Shown piece by piece: positions 26,684 through 34,457 of a stretch of 64,000 nucleotides of DNA. The position numbers and the translations under genes are program-made. Below the pieces are notes generated by a model. The model had not been told where the DNA came from, made no database searches, and saw nothing but the letters and a program-made list of their open reading frames with translations. The DNA comes from Staphylococcus pettenkoferi. GTDB lineage: Bacteria > Bacillota > Bacilli > Staphylococcales > Staphylococcaceae. Positions within the stretch are counted from its first letter, which is position 1; each line of letters starts with the position of its first letter. The DNA is taken from positions 124,001 through 188,000 of the forward strand of contig NZ_JANSKK010000005.1 of assembly GCF_026659735.1 (NCBI RefSeq), read 5' to 3'.

Positions 26684-26845
26684 TTTGCAATACTGCGTAT
26701 TAGGTGGGAGAGACGGCTCGCGTTCTTAGGTGGTCACGCTCAACTAAGTAATAACGCTTGGTTGCGCGTTATTACTGGATTTTCGCTGTGCCCATAATCC
26801 CTCAAGAGTCTTGCCTACTCCCACCTTTTACTTGTGTTGCAATTG
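26684..26845 (+). repeat. Palindromic structured element, copy 1
   Basis: This element of about 160 bases has inverted ends (TTGCAATA ... TTGCAA). Outer helix AGGTGGGAG (26702-26710) pairs with CTCCCACCT (26818-26826). CTT-AGG (26725-26730) pairs with CCTCAAG (26800-26806). GGTCAC/GTGCCC flank the core, and AGTAATAACGC/GCGTTATTACT forms the apical stem. Unpaired core segments are CTCAACTAA (26739-26747) and TGGATTTTC (26776-26784). It carries no gene and no transposase. Confidence 0.8.
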
Positions 26846-26947
26846 TTCTACTTATAGATAAGAGTTTCTTTCTAATCATTTCTACAATCCTTCACCAACA
26901 CACGTTCTCTGTTGTTTAGTTAGGTTGAATAAAGTGTTTCTTTCTAA

Positions 26948-27098
26948 TTTACAATACTTCGTATTGTGAGGTGGTGACGCTTTCCCAGGTGGGCACGTTC
27001 AACTAATTCATAACGCTTGTAGCGCGTTATGAATGGATTTTCACTGTGCCCTTGATACCTCGGGAGTCGCACCACCTCTTTTTTACTTGTATTGCAAG
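26948..27098 (+). repeat. Palindromic structured element, copy 2
   Basis: It has the same architecture as copy 1 with changed but paired helices: GAGGTGGTG (26968-26976)/CACCACCTC (27070-27078), CCC-AGG (26984-26989)/CCTCGGG (27058-27064), GGGCAC/GTGCCC, and ATTCATAACGC/GCGTTATGAAT. The core reads TTCAACTAA (26998-27006) and TGGATTTTC (27034-27042). Confidence 0.8.
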
Positions 27099-27201
27099 TG
27101 ATGGATAGTTTAATATTATTCGTTCTAAATTTTTAAGAAACTTTCAACCACCACATACTCTCTCTTTGTTTAGTTAGGTTGAATAGAGTGTTTCTTTTTA
27201 A

Positions 27202-27355
27202 TTTGCAATACTGCGTATTGGGAATTAGCTGCGCGTTCTTAGGGGGACGAGCTCAACTAATTTTTTCTTGCTTATTCAGCTCGAAAAAATGGATTTTCGC
27301 AACGTCCTTAATCCCTCAAGAGTCTTGCCATTCCCTTTCTTCGTATTGCAATTGT
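27202..27355 (+). repeat. Palindromic structured element, copy 3
   Basis: Helices are GGGAAT (27220-27225)/ATTCCC (27330-27335), CTTAGGG/CCCTCAAG, GGACG/CGTCC, and an apical ATTTTTTC/GAAAAAAT quite unlike that of copies 1 and 2. The core is CTCAACTAA (27252-27260) and TGGATTTTC (27290-27298). The ends are TTTGCAATA ... TATTGCAA. Confidence 0.8.
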
Positions 27356-27879
27356 TCTAGATATAACTAAGCTTCTTTCTAATTATGTGTATAAACATCC
27401 ACCAACACACACGCTCTCTGTTTGTTTGGTAGTTTGAATAAAGTGTTTCTACCTAATTATTTCTACATTCATTACCCATCACATACTCTCTTTTTGTTTA
27501 GTTAGTTTGAATAGAGTGTTTCTTTCTAATGAATACTTCACTCAACCACCAGCTCGCACTCTCTCCTGTTTGGTTTGGGACTTAATTTAGTGTTTCGAGG
27601 AATCAGAGTGTTCTTACTATAGTTATCTTACGAGAAAGTTCTCATTGTTAAACTCATACAATTAAAAATAAATCAGTGTTTATCACAAGTTATAGTTGGT
27701 CTATATTGATAGGTATAAAAGTTTACTATAGGACTAATTAGTAATAAACTAGTATCAATCGAAGTCAGTTGTATGAGGGTAAAAAGTTGATTAAAAGTAA
27801 TGAGCACAAAGTTTTATGTTTCAAATTATCTTCTGGTTCATTTACTAGACCGTAGACTTAACCGTAGGAGGGGGCTAAA

Positions 27880-28233
27880 ATGAGAACTCTTATAAAAAAA
27901 GGAACTGAGACATTTAGGATAATAGATCAAGAGATTAAAGTAGAATCAGACTTTTGCTTTGATGTAGAAACAAATGAAAAGGTTTTTAACGAAAAATTAG
28001 ATGATATAGCTATAAATAAAGCTTTTGATGTATATAGAGAACAAAATAATATATATAATAAAGATGAGATAAAAGAAATAAGAAATAAATATGGATTGTC
28101 ACTAAGAGAATTTGCCGAATTAACTGGGATTAGTATAGCAAGTATAATTAGATATGAAAAAGGTGCAATACCTACTAAAGCAAACAATAATATATATATG
28201 AGTTTAGATAAAAATGCTAATAAAAAGGTGTAA
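27880..28233 (+). CDS. Small XRE-type HTH protein, possible truncated Panacea-type antitoxin
   Basis: This 117-residue protein has an HTH near residues 67-105 (EIRNKYGLSLREFAELTGIS...RYEKGAIP). The N-terminal part, with the phrase ETNEKVFNEKLDDIAINKAFDVYREQN, resembles the HTH half of SocA/DUF4065 (Panacea) antitoxins and MqsA-like regulators. The usual DUF4065 domain after the HTH is missing and the frame stops within a few residues. The gene is very AT-rich, unlike its neighbours, and has a good ribosome site (GGAGGGGG). No toxin gene adjoins it. It is a likely horizontally acquired remnant, or a free-standing regulator. Confidence 0.6.
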   Translation: MRTLIKKGTETFRIIDQEIKVESDFCFDVETNEKVFNEKLDDIAINKAFDVYREQNNIYNKDEIKEIRNKYGLSLREFAELTGISIASIIRYEKGAIPTKANNNIYMSLDKNANKKV

Positions 28234-28390
28234 TAATCTAGCTATAGAGGAATCTATTTCTAATTATTTTTTTCTATAATCCATCACTGCATTTTTGTTT
28301 TGTTTGGGCTTAATTTAAAATATCTTGATAAATAAAGCGTATGATATAAGTCGATATATTCTTATTTCTAATTATCTCTTCACTATTAAA

Positions 28391-28456
28391 TAAGAGGTAC
28401 ACGCTTACGATTAGACTTGAAAGATCTAATTCATGAGGGTGCACCTCTTTTTTCTA
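28391..28456. terminator. Hairpin downstream of the glutathione peroxidase gene
   Basis: AAGAGGTACAC and GTGCACCTCTT pair across a loop of about 38 bases, and TTTTTT follows on the plus strand. It can end transcripts from either side. Confidence 0.6.
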
Positions 28457-28473
28457 TTGCAACAAAGTTTGTT

Positions 28474-28953
28474 CTACAATAATTTTTCGATATCTTCTAT
28501 CATATTTTGTGGTTTGTCTTTGGGTGCGAAGCGTTTTACGACGTTGCCTTCACGATCGATGAGGAATTTGGTGAAGTTCCATTTAATCTTACTGTTGAAG
28601 AGTCCGTTTTGTTGTTCTTTTAGATATGTGAAGAGGGGGTGTTCGTTTTTGCCGTTCACGTCAATCTTTGCGTGAAGTGGGAAGGTCACACCAAAGTTGA
28701 TCTTACATGTTTGAGCAACGGTATCGTCTGTCTCGGGTTCTTGGTTTGCGAATTGGTTACAAGGGAAGCCGAGCACCACTAAGCCTTGATCTTTGTAGCG
28801 TTGATAGATTTCCTCTAGGTCTTCAAATTGACCTTTTAAACCGCATTTTGTCGCTGTGTTGACGATGATCATAACTTTGCCTTTGTAGTCTTCCAATTTG
28901 TATGTTTCACCTGTGTTTTTCTTCACTTCAATGTCATAAATAGATTGTGTCAT
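28474..28953 (-). CDS. Glutathione-peroxidase-like thiol peroxidase
   Basis: This 159-residue peroxidase of the GPx family has Cys in place of selenocysteine. The catalytic tetrad is visible: C37 in TKCGL, Q67 in FPCNQF, and W125-N126 in WNFTKF. Such bacterial enzymes usually reduce organic hydroperoxides with thioredoxin. It is co-directional with and 16 bases behind a one-Cys MarR gene, so it is probably induced by peroxides through that regulator. Confidence 0.93.
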   Translation of the reverse strand: MTQSIYDIEVKKNTGETYKLEDYKGKVMIIVNTATKCGLKGQFEDLEEIYQRYKDQGLVVLGFPCNQFANQEPETDDTVAQTCKINFGVTFPLHAKIDVNGKNEHPLFTYLKEQQNGLFNSKIKWNFTKFLIDREGNVVKRFAPKDKPQNMIEDIEKLL

Positions 28954-28969
28954 TGTACCTCATCCTTTC

Positions 28970-29416
28970 CTATTCTTTGTCTTGTAAGAGATGTTTCAAG
29001 TGCACTTCCAACTGTTCTAACGTTTGTTTCGCTTGTTGATAGCTTTCGAGGTCGAGTTCTGATGAGACGCATTCTGAGATGGTTTCTAAGACGGCAGCTT
29101 GTTCTTGTGTGCCTTTCTCAGTGAGGGAGACGACGAGTTGCCGTTTGTCTTGGTCTGATTTGTGTCGTGTGACCCAGCCGGCTTGTTCTAGCCTTTTTAA
29201 AAGGGGAGTGAGTGTATTGCTGGATAGGTCGAGTTGTTGTCCGATTGAATTCAGTGTTTGGGGACTTTTTTCCCATAGTGTCAATAGCACTAAATATTGC
29301 GAGAATGTCAGTCCAAACTGTTTCAGTTGTTGTTCGTAAAATTGACCGAATAAGCGATTTACATTGTAGGCGGAGAAACAGAGTTGATTCGCAAGTTTCA
29401 TATCTGATAGGTCCAT
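28970..29416 (-). CDS. MarR-family one-cysteine redox regulator (OhrR/SarZ/AbfR-like)
   Basis: This 148-residue winged-helix protein has a reactive-type Cys at position 13 (NQLCFSAYNVNR), the position used by the one-Cys OhrR/SarZ/MgrA regulators. The wing and recognition helix lie around LDLSSNTLTPLLKRLEQAGWV. It precedes the peroxidase gene in one unit. Its own promoter carries two matching operators, so autorepression relieved by Cys oxidation is a good inference. Confidence 0.87.
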   Translation of the reverse strand: MDLSDMKLANQLCFSAYNVNRLFGQFYEQQLKQFGLTFSQYLVLLTLWEKSPQTLNSIGQQLDLSSNTLTPLLKRLEQAGWVTRHKSDQDKRQLVVSLTEKGTQEQAAVLETISECVSSELDLESYQQAKQTLEQLEVHLKHLLQDKE

Positions 29417-29431
29417 GTATCTACTCCTTTC

Positions 29432-29480
29432 AATCGCGTGCGATTAATTCAACTATAAACAATCGCGCACGATTAATCAA
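29432..29480 (-). promoter_or_regulatory. Promoter with tandem operator of the MarR-peroxidase unit
   Basis: Two near-palindromes, AATCGCGTGCGATT (29432-29445) and AATCGCGCACGATT (29461-29474), stand 29 bases apart. On the minus strand a -35 TTGATT (29480-29475) and a -10 TATAGT (29457-29452) are 17 bases apart and interleave with them. This fits direct repression by the MarR protein. Confidence 0.75.
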
Positions 29481-29774
29481 CAATTATGTTCTCCTCATTA
29501 TAAAAGGGTAGGGGAGAATTAGATTGCTATGTCGCATTTTTAAAGTAAGAGAGAAAGTGATAACTACGCGAGTTAAACGAGAAAATACCAACAATTTTGC
29601 GTATCTGTTGCATTTTTAAACACAATAAACAAACTAATGGTGTTCAATGAAAAATGAAGCGAGTAAACTGTAGCATGTGTTCCAAAATAGGGCGTAATAT
29701 TACTTTTAAAATTACGTGAAAAGGGAAAAGTTGGAGTAATTCCAAATTTAGAATAAGTTATAGGAGGTAGTGTC

Positions 29775-32495
29775 TTGGCAAAGTTACTGTATAGAATGGG
29801 CTCGTTCATCGCGAAGCACAAGTGGTCAGCGCTCTTTGTATGGATCATTGTGTTAGCCATCATCATCGGCACGCTCGTCGTTAACGCGCCGAAGTTCGAC
29901 GATGACATCACGATGAATGGTCTGAAATCCATCGATACAAATGACAAGATCAGTAAAGAATTCCATCAAGATAGTCAGAAAGCGAAGATGCGGATTGTCT
30001 TCCATTCGGATAAAGACAATGGCATTACAGATAAAGATACGAAGAAAGATATTCAGAAGGCACTAGACAACATCAAGCAAGATGATGACTACGTGCAGAA
30101 TATTTCTGATCCATATGATAGTGGTCAGGTAAACAAAGAGAAAGATACTGCGATTGCAGATATCAACTATGTCGTTTCTCAAACGAATATGCAAGATCAA
30201 TCTAAGAAGATCATCAATAAAGAGCTTGATGATGTGAAAGATGATCATAACCTTAAGATTGAAAAGACAAATCAAATGTCTATGAAGACTGAAGTCGGCG
30301 GTACTTCTGAAATTGTAGGTATCATTGCTGCTTTCATTATCTTACTCATCACATTTGGTTCTATCATCGCAGCAGGTATGCCGATTGTCAGCGCATTAAT
30401 CGGTCTTGGTACAAGTGTGGGTATCATTGGACTCTTAACATATGCGTTCGACATTCCAAACTTTACATTAACGCTTGCCGTCATGATTGGCCTTGCAGTC
30501 GGCATCGACTACTCCTTATTCATTCTATTTAGATATAAGGAAATTGCGAAGAAAGGTAAAGATCCGATCGAAGCGATTGGCTTGGCAGTAGGTACTGCAG
30601 GTAGTGCGGTCATCTTTGCTGGTATTACTGTAATGGTTGCCGTTTGTGGTCTATCACTCGTCGGCATCGATTTCTTAGCAGTGATGGGCTTTGCTTCAGC
30701 AATTAGTGTGCTCTTTGCGGTCCTTGCAGCGCTCACTCTTTTACCAGCGCTTATCAGCATTTTCCGTAAACATATCAAGTTGAGAAGCAAGAAAGAGAAA
30801 CAACAATCTCAAGCTACAACTTCTACGACAGAAGATGCACATGGTGTACAACATCAAGCAGCGCAACACTCACAAGATGAAGAAGCGAAGAAAGCACAAG
30901 GCAATGGTTGGGGCAGATTTATCACTGGTAAACCGCTCATTGCAGCGATCATCGGTTTAGTCATCTTAATCATTGCACTCATCCCGGTAACGCATATGCG
31001 TTTAGGTATGCCGGATGACAGCTTGAAACCACAGAATTCACCAGAGCATAAAGCTTACAATATGATCTCTGATAACTTTGGTGAAGGTTACAATGGTCAA
31101 ATCGTCATGCTCGTAAATACGAAAGATGGCGGTAGTAAGAAAGATATTGAGAATGACTTAGACAATATCCGCGATGATATTAAAGATTTAGATCACGTGG
31201 ATAAAGTTGAAAAAGCACATCTCAATGAAAATAATCACTACGCATTAATCTCTATCGTTCCAGACGAAGGACCTAATGCGAAATCAACACAAGATTTAAC
31301 TTACGAATTACGTGACTATCACAGTCAAGCGAAAGAAAAATATGACTTCAACACAGAAATTTCAGGACAAAGTGTCATCAACATTGATATGTCAGAAAAA
31401 CTCAATAATGCAATTCCTGTATTCGCAGGTGTCATCGTAGCGATTGCATTCGTTCTCTTACTCTTTGTCTTCCGTTCAATCGTCGTACCGTTGAAAGCCG
31501 TACTTGGTTTCGTACTCTCTCTCGCAGCGACACTCGGCTTTACAACACTCGTTATGCAAGACGGTTTCTTAGGCGGACTCTTTGGCGTAGATGCGACAGG
31601 ACCGATACTGGCATTCTTACCAGTTATCGTCATCGGTATACTCTTCGGTCTCGCCATCGACTACGAACTGTTCTTGATGACACGTGTACACGAGGAATAC
31701 AGTAAGACAGGTGACAACGACCGTGCGATCTTAGTTGGTATCAAGCAAAGTGGTCCAGTCATCGTAGCAGCTGCACTCATCATGTTCAGTGTGTTTATCT
31801 CATTCGTCTTCCAAGATGACACAGCGATCAAATCTGTGGGTCTCGCACTCGCATTCGGTGTACTCTTTGATGCCTTTATCGTTCGTATGATGATTATTCC
31901 AGCATTAACGAAACTTTTCGGCAAAGCATCATGGTACTTACCGAAATGGTTAGATGCGATCTTGCCTAAGATTGACGTTGAAGGTAAGGCCTTAGAAGAA
32001 GATGATTCAGAAGGTACACATGCAGAGGGTAAAAATGAAATGACGCCAATGCATGATGATTCAGAAACAGTTGATTCTGATTTACCTTCAGATCAAGTCG
32101 ATCCAGACCGTCAACATGCAGATAGCCATAAACCTGCTTACACAACTTACGAATCAGGTCGTCCAGAAGGTGCAGGCTATTCAGAAGGCAGTCATTTCTA
32201 CAATGCGTACAACAGTTATTTCACAGGTGCGCATGCGAGCGAAGATATCGACTATGAACGTGCTTATACTGAAGACAGTCGTTACAGTCAGTATAACGAA
32301 CAACAAGCGCCGTCAGACGAAGAACAGAAACGTAAGATTGAGAAGACCACTGAGCTTTACGAAGCACTTGCGCAAGAGTCTTCAGACCAAGACATTGTCT
32401 TCAACGCATTGATGCTTTATGCACGTGTGAATCATAAAGATATTTATGATAAGTATAAAAATGATCGTACGAATGGATACGGAGACTTAGATTAA
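29775..32495 (+). CDS. MMPL/RND family exporter, FarE-like
   Basis: This 906-residue protein has two MMPL domains, each with a large external loop and a bundle of helices. GLAVGIDYSLF and FGLAIDYELFLMTR are the paired MMPL helix motifs with buried Asp. The family moves lipids or fatty acids; staphylococcal FarE exports antimicrobial fatty acids. The C-terminus from about residue 725 is a 180-residue acidic, Ser/Tyr-rich cytoplasmic tail, and the loop between domains is Gln/Ala-rich. The TTG start has AGGAGG seven bases upstream. It is followed after 18 bases by a binding-protein gene. Confidence 0.87.
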   Translation: MAKLLYRMGSFIAKHKWSALFVWIIVLAIIIGTLVVNAPKFDDDITMNGLKSIDTNDKISKEFHQDSQKAKMRIVFHSDKDNGITDKDTKKDIQKALDNIKQDDDYVQNISDPYDSGQVNKEKDTAIADINYVVSQTNMQDQSKKIINKELDDVKDDHNLKIEKTNQMSMKTEVGGTSEIVGIIAAFIILLITFGSIIAAGMPIVSALIGLGTSVGIIGLLTYAFDIPNFTLTLAVMIGLAVGIDYSLFILFRYKEIAKKGKDPIEAIGLAVGTAGSAVIFAGITVMVAVCGLSLVGIDFLAVMGFASAISVLFAVLAALTLLPALISIFRKHIKLRSKKEKQQSQATTSTTEDAHGVQHQAAQHSQDEEAKKAQGNGWGRFITGKPLIAAIIGLVILIIALIPVTHMRLGMPDDSLKPQNSPEHKAYNMISDNFGEGYNGQIVMLVNTKDGGSKKDIENDLDNIRDDIKDLDHVDKVEKAHLNENNHYALISIVPDEGPNAKSTQDLTYELRDYHSQAKEKYDFNTEISGQSVINIDMSEKLNNAIPVFAGVIVAIAFVLLLFVFRSIVVPLKAVLGFVLSLAATLGFTTLVMQDGFLGGLFGVDATGPILAFLPVIVIGILFGLAIDYELFLMTRVHEEYSKTGDNDRAILVGIKQSGPVIVAAALIMFSVFISFVFQDDTAIKSVGLALAFGVLFDAFIVRMMIIPALTKLFGKASWYLPKWLDAILPKIDVEGKALEEDDSEGTHAEGKNEMTPMHDDSETVDSDLPSDQVDPDRQHADSHKPAYTTYESGRPEGAGYSEGSHFYNAYNSYFTGAHASEDIDYERAYTEDSRYSQYNEQQAPSDEEQKRKIEKTTELYEALAQESSDQDIVFNALMLYARVNHKDIYDKYKNDRTNGYGDLD

Positions 32496-32513
32496 TTGCA
32501 TAAGGAGGAACGA

Positions 32514-33446
32514 ATGATGATCAAACGACGTTTATTTAAGACGTTCGGCCTCATCGCCACACTCGCCTTAGCCCTCGTGCTAAGTGCGTGTGGTAATGGC
32601 GGTGCTTCAGATGACAAAGCGACGTCATTAGGGGACAAAGATGTTGAAATCCCTTATATCGCGTCTGACAATTCGTCACCACGCTCACTCGTCATTGCTG
32701 AAGTGTTGAAGAAAGCAGGCTATAACGTGAAGACGACACCAATGCCAGCAAGCGGTCCAATGTACGCGTCCGTTTCGCAGGACAAAGATCAATTCCATGC
32801 ATCAGGCATTTTCCCATCTACAGACAAACGTTATTACAACAAATTTAAAGATAACTTAACTGTTTATGATAAAAAGCACTTAAACGATGACGTGAAAGTC
32901 GGTCTTGCAGTACCTAAGTACATGAAAGATGTGGACTCTACGCGTGACTTGAAAGCGAAAAGCTTTGGTGACAAAGTAGACTGGACCATCCAAGGTACAG
33001 ACAAACGTAACGGTGTCATGAAGCAAACGAAAGATGAAATTGGTGACAATGACTTAAGTAAATACAAATTACACAAGTCTTCAGACCAAGAACAATTCAA
33101 GAAGATTCAAGAAGCATACAAGAAACAACAACCCCTCGTCTTTACAGCGATGGATCCAAGCTGGATTAACAAAGAACTCGACTTCAAGATGTTGAAAGAT
33201 CCAGAGAAGATTTACGGTTCTAATGACCAACACATCGACTTAGTCTTCAACAAAGACTTCAAACAGAATCATCCAGGTGCGTACACGATTGCGACACGTA
33301 TTGCTGATGACTGGAGTCAGAAAGACGAAGAAGACTTAGCGAAGAAAATCTTTAAAGACAACAAGAATCCACAACAAGTTGCTAAGGACTATGTAGATGA
33401 TCACGACAATAAAGTCGATGATTGGAAGAAAGATATCGGTGACTAA
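32514..33446 (+). CDS. OpuAC-type (glycine betaine) binding lipoprotein
   Basis: This protein of about 310 residues has a lipobox LSAC and the OpuAC fold of glycine betaine/proline-type substrate-binding proteins (VEIPYIASDNSSPR, PSWINKELDF). There is no ABC ATPase or permease beside it. It is instead coupled to the MMPL exporter, 18 bases behind it and with AAGGAGG before its ATG pair. The ATG three bases later is equally possible. Its ligand and partner are unknown. Confidence 0.8.
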   Translation: MMIKRRLFKTFGLIATLALALVLSACGNGGASDDKATSLGDKDVEIPYIASDNSSPRSLVIAEVLKKAGYNVKTTPMPASGPMYASVSQDKDQFHASGIFPSTDKRYYNKFKDNLTVYDKKHLNDDVKVGLAVPKYMKDVDSTRDLKAKSFGDKVDWTIQGTDKRNGVMKQTKDEIGDNDLSKYKLHKSSDQEQFKKIQEAYKKQQPLVFTAMDPSWINKELDFKMLKDPEKIYGSNDQHIDLVFNKDFKQNHPGAYTIATRIADDWSQKDEEDLAKKIFKDNKNPQQVAKDYVDDHDNKVDDWKKDIGD

Positions 33447-33852
33447 TTCACTGATGTAAACTTCTGGGATAAAATAAAGGGAGTTCTGAGCAAACATAAA
33501 GCGCTCCCTTATAATGTCCCAGATTCCACAATATTAGAATGATATAACGAATTCAGATGTAATTTTAATTCTCCCAATATACAATAAGTAACTATAAAAA
33601 TATGTAACTCCTTATTCATCGTCCCTATTTGAATGGTTTGTGTAGCGATTAACCATTTGGATAGGGGCGATTTTTAGTGTTAGGAGTTTTAATGGATGAG
33701 AGGCGCAAGTAGCGTTAGAACTGAAGAAGTGAAGCGCTGAACATTTTACAAGTGGGAGTGGGGAAAGGTTGTGGCTTGGTAAATCATGTTTGTGTGTGAT
33801 AAATTACGTTTAAACGACACACTGAAGAATGATTGCACGAGGAGGCAGGACC
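33447..33852 (+). terminator. Intergenic region with two terminator hairpins
   Basis: This gap of 406 bases contains TCTGGGA ... TCCCAGA with inner AAGGGAG/CTCCCTT (33463-33533), then ATCGTCCCTAT ... ATAGGGGCGAT followed by TTTTT (about 33617-33675). The rest, before the TetR gene, shows no convincing gene; its promoter must lie there. Confidence 0.65.
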
Positions 33853-34401
33853 GTGAACGCACAATCCCCTGTACAGAAACGTACGGTTCAACATATTATT
33901 CAAGTGACGTATGAGCTCTTGAACACGCATTACTTTGACATGTTAACTGTTCAACAGCTATGTGCAGAAGCGGAGATTAACCGCAGCACATTCTACCGCT
34001 ACTTTGAAGATAAGTATGACCTATTGTATTATTTAGCACAGTTTATTGGTCGCGAATTTGAGAAAAGAAAGCAGAAACATAATGATGAAAGTACATTAAA
34101 TGCCTTTGTTGCTTACTTTGAAGAGAATAAAGTCATCTTTAAACACGTACTCTCATCGGAACGTTCGGTAGAGGTCTTAAATGAGTTGAAGCGGATTCAT
34201 AGTAAGTTGTTGAGGGAAGAGGCGCGTACAGATGATGATGCTTTAGCGCAAAAGATTCGTGAATCGAGTCAACCTGAGATGTTCTGTGACTTTATTAGTA
34301 GCGGATTGATAGAGATCTTGCGCAATTGGACAGAGAATAAATATGAAGAAGATACGAAGACGCTATTTAAGTTTCTCAACGAAATCTTTCATACGTTGTA
34401 G
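33853..34401 (+). CDS. TetR/AcrR family repressor
   Basis: This 182-residue regulator has an N-terminal TetR HTH (LTVQQLCAEAEINRSTFYRYFEDKYDLL, about residues 28-55) and a helical ligand domain. The GTG start at 33853 has AGGAGG seven bases upstream; an ATG 24 bases earlier lies before that site and is not used. It stands alone between terminators. The MMPL gene upstream is a possible target, as FarR is for farE. Confidence 0.85.
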   Translation: MNAQSPVQKRTVQHIIQVTYELLNTHYFDMLTVQQLCAEAEINRSTFYRYFEDKYDLLYYLAQFIGREFEKRKQKHNDESTLNAFVAYFEENKVIFKHVLSSERSVEVLNELKRIHSKLLREEARTDDDALAQKIRESSQPEMFCDFISSGLIEILRNWTENKYEEDTKTLFKFLNEIFHTL

Positions 34402-34408
34402 TGAAAGA

Positions 34409-34455
34409 AAGCCTATGTCGACATACGTTGAATTGCGTATGGACATAGGCTTTTA
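34409..34455. terminator. Bidirectional terminator between TetR and BCCT genes
   Basis: AAAGCCTATGTC ... GACATAGGCTTTT forms a perfect long stem between two convergent genes. Confidence 0.85.
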
Positions 34456-34457
34456 GC

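Larger units (their letters stand above)
26864..27600 (+). repeat. Degenerate direct repeat array, unit about 80 bases, alternating with the palindromes
   Basis: Five units share an order of words: TTTCTAATTATTTCTACA, then CACCAACACA, CTCTCTGTTTGTTTAGTTAG, TTGAATAAAGTGTTT. They lie at about 26864-26947, 27119-27201, 27371-27455, 27455-27530 and 27530-27600. A sixth, more decayed, lies at about 28250-28335 past the HTH gene. Palindrome copies 2 and 3 begin exactly after the TTTCT(T)TCTAAT end of a unit. The units vary too much for CRISPR repeats. No open frame spans them. Confidence 0.7.

Noticed and set aside
26864..27600. Possible CRISPR array
   Set aside because: The repeat units of about 80 bases vary among themselves and the intervening segments are related palindromes, not unique spacers. 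No cas gene is present.
26684..28233. Type III toxin-antitoxin system (tandem RNA repeats before a toxin)
   Set aside because: The downstream protein has an HTH and no ToxN-like nuclease features, and the repeats are far longer than type III antitoxin RNAs.
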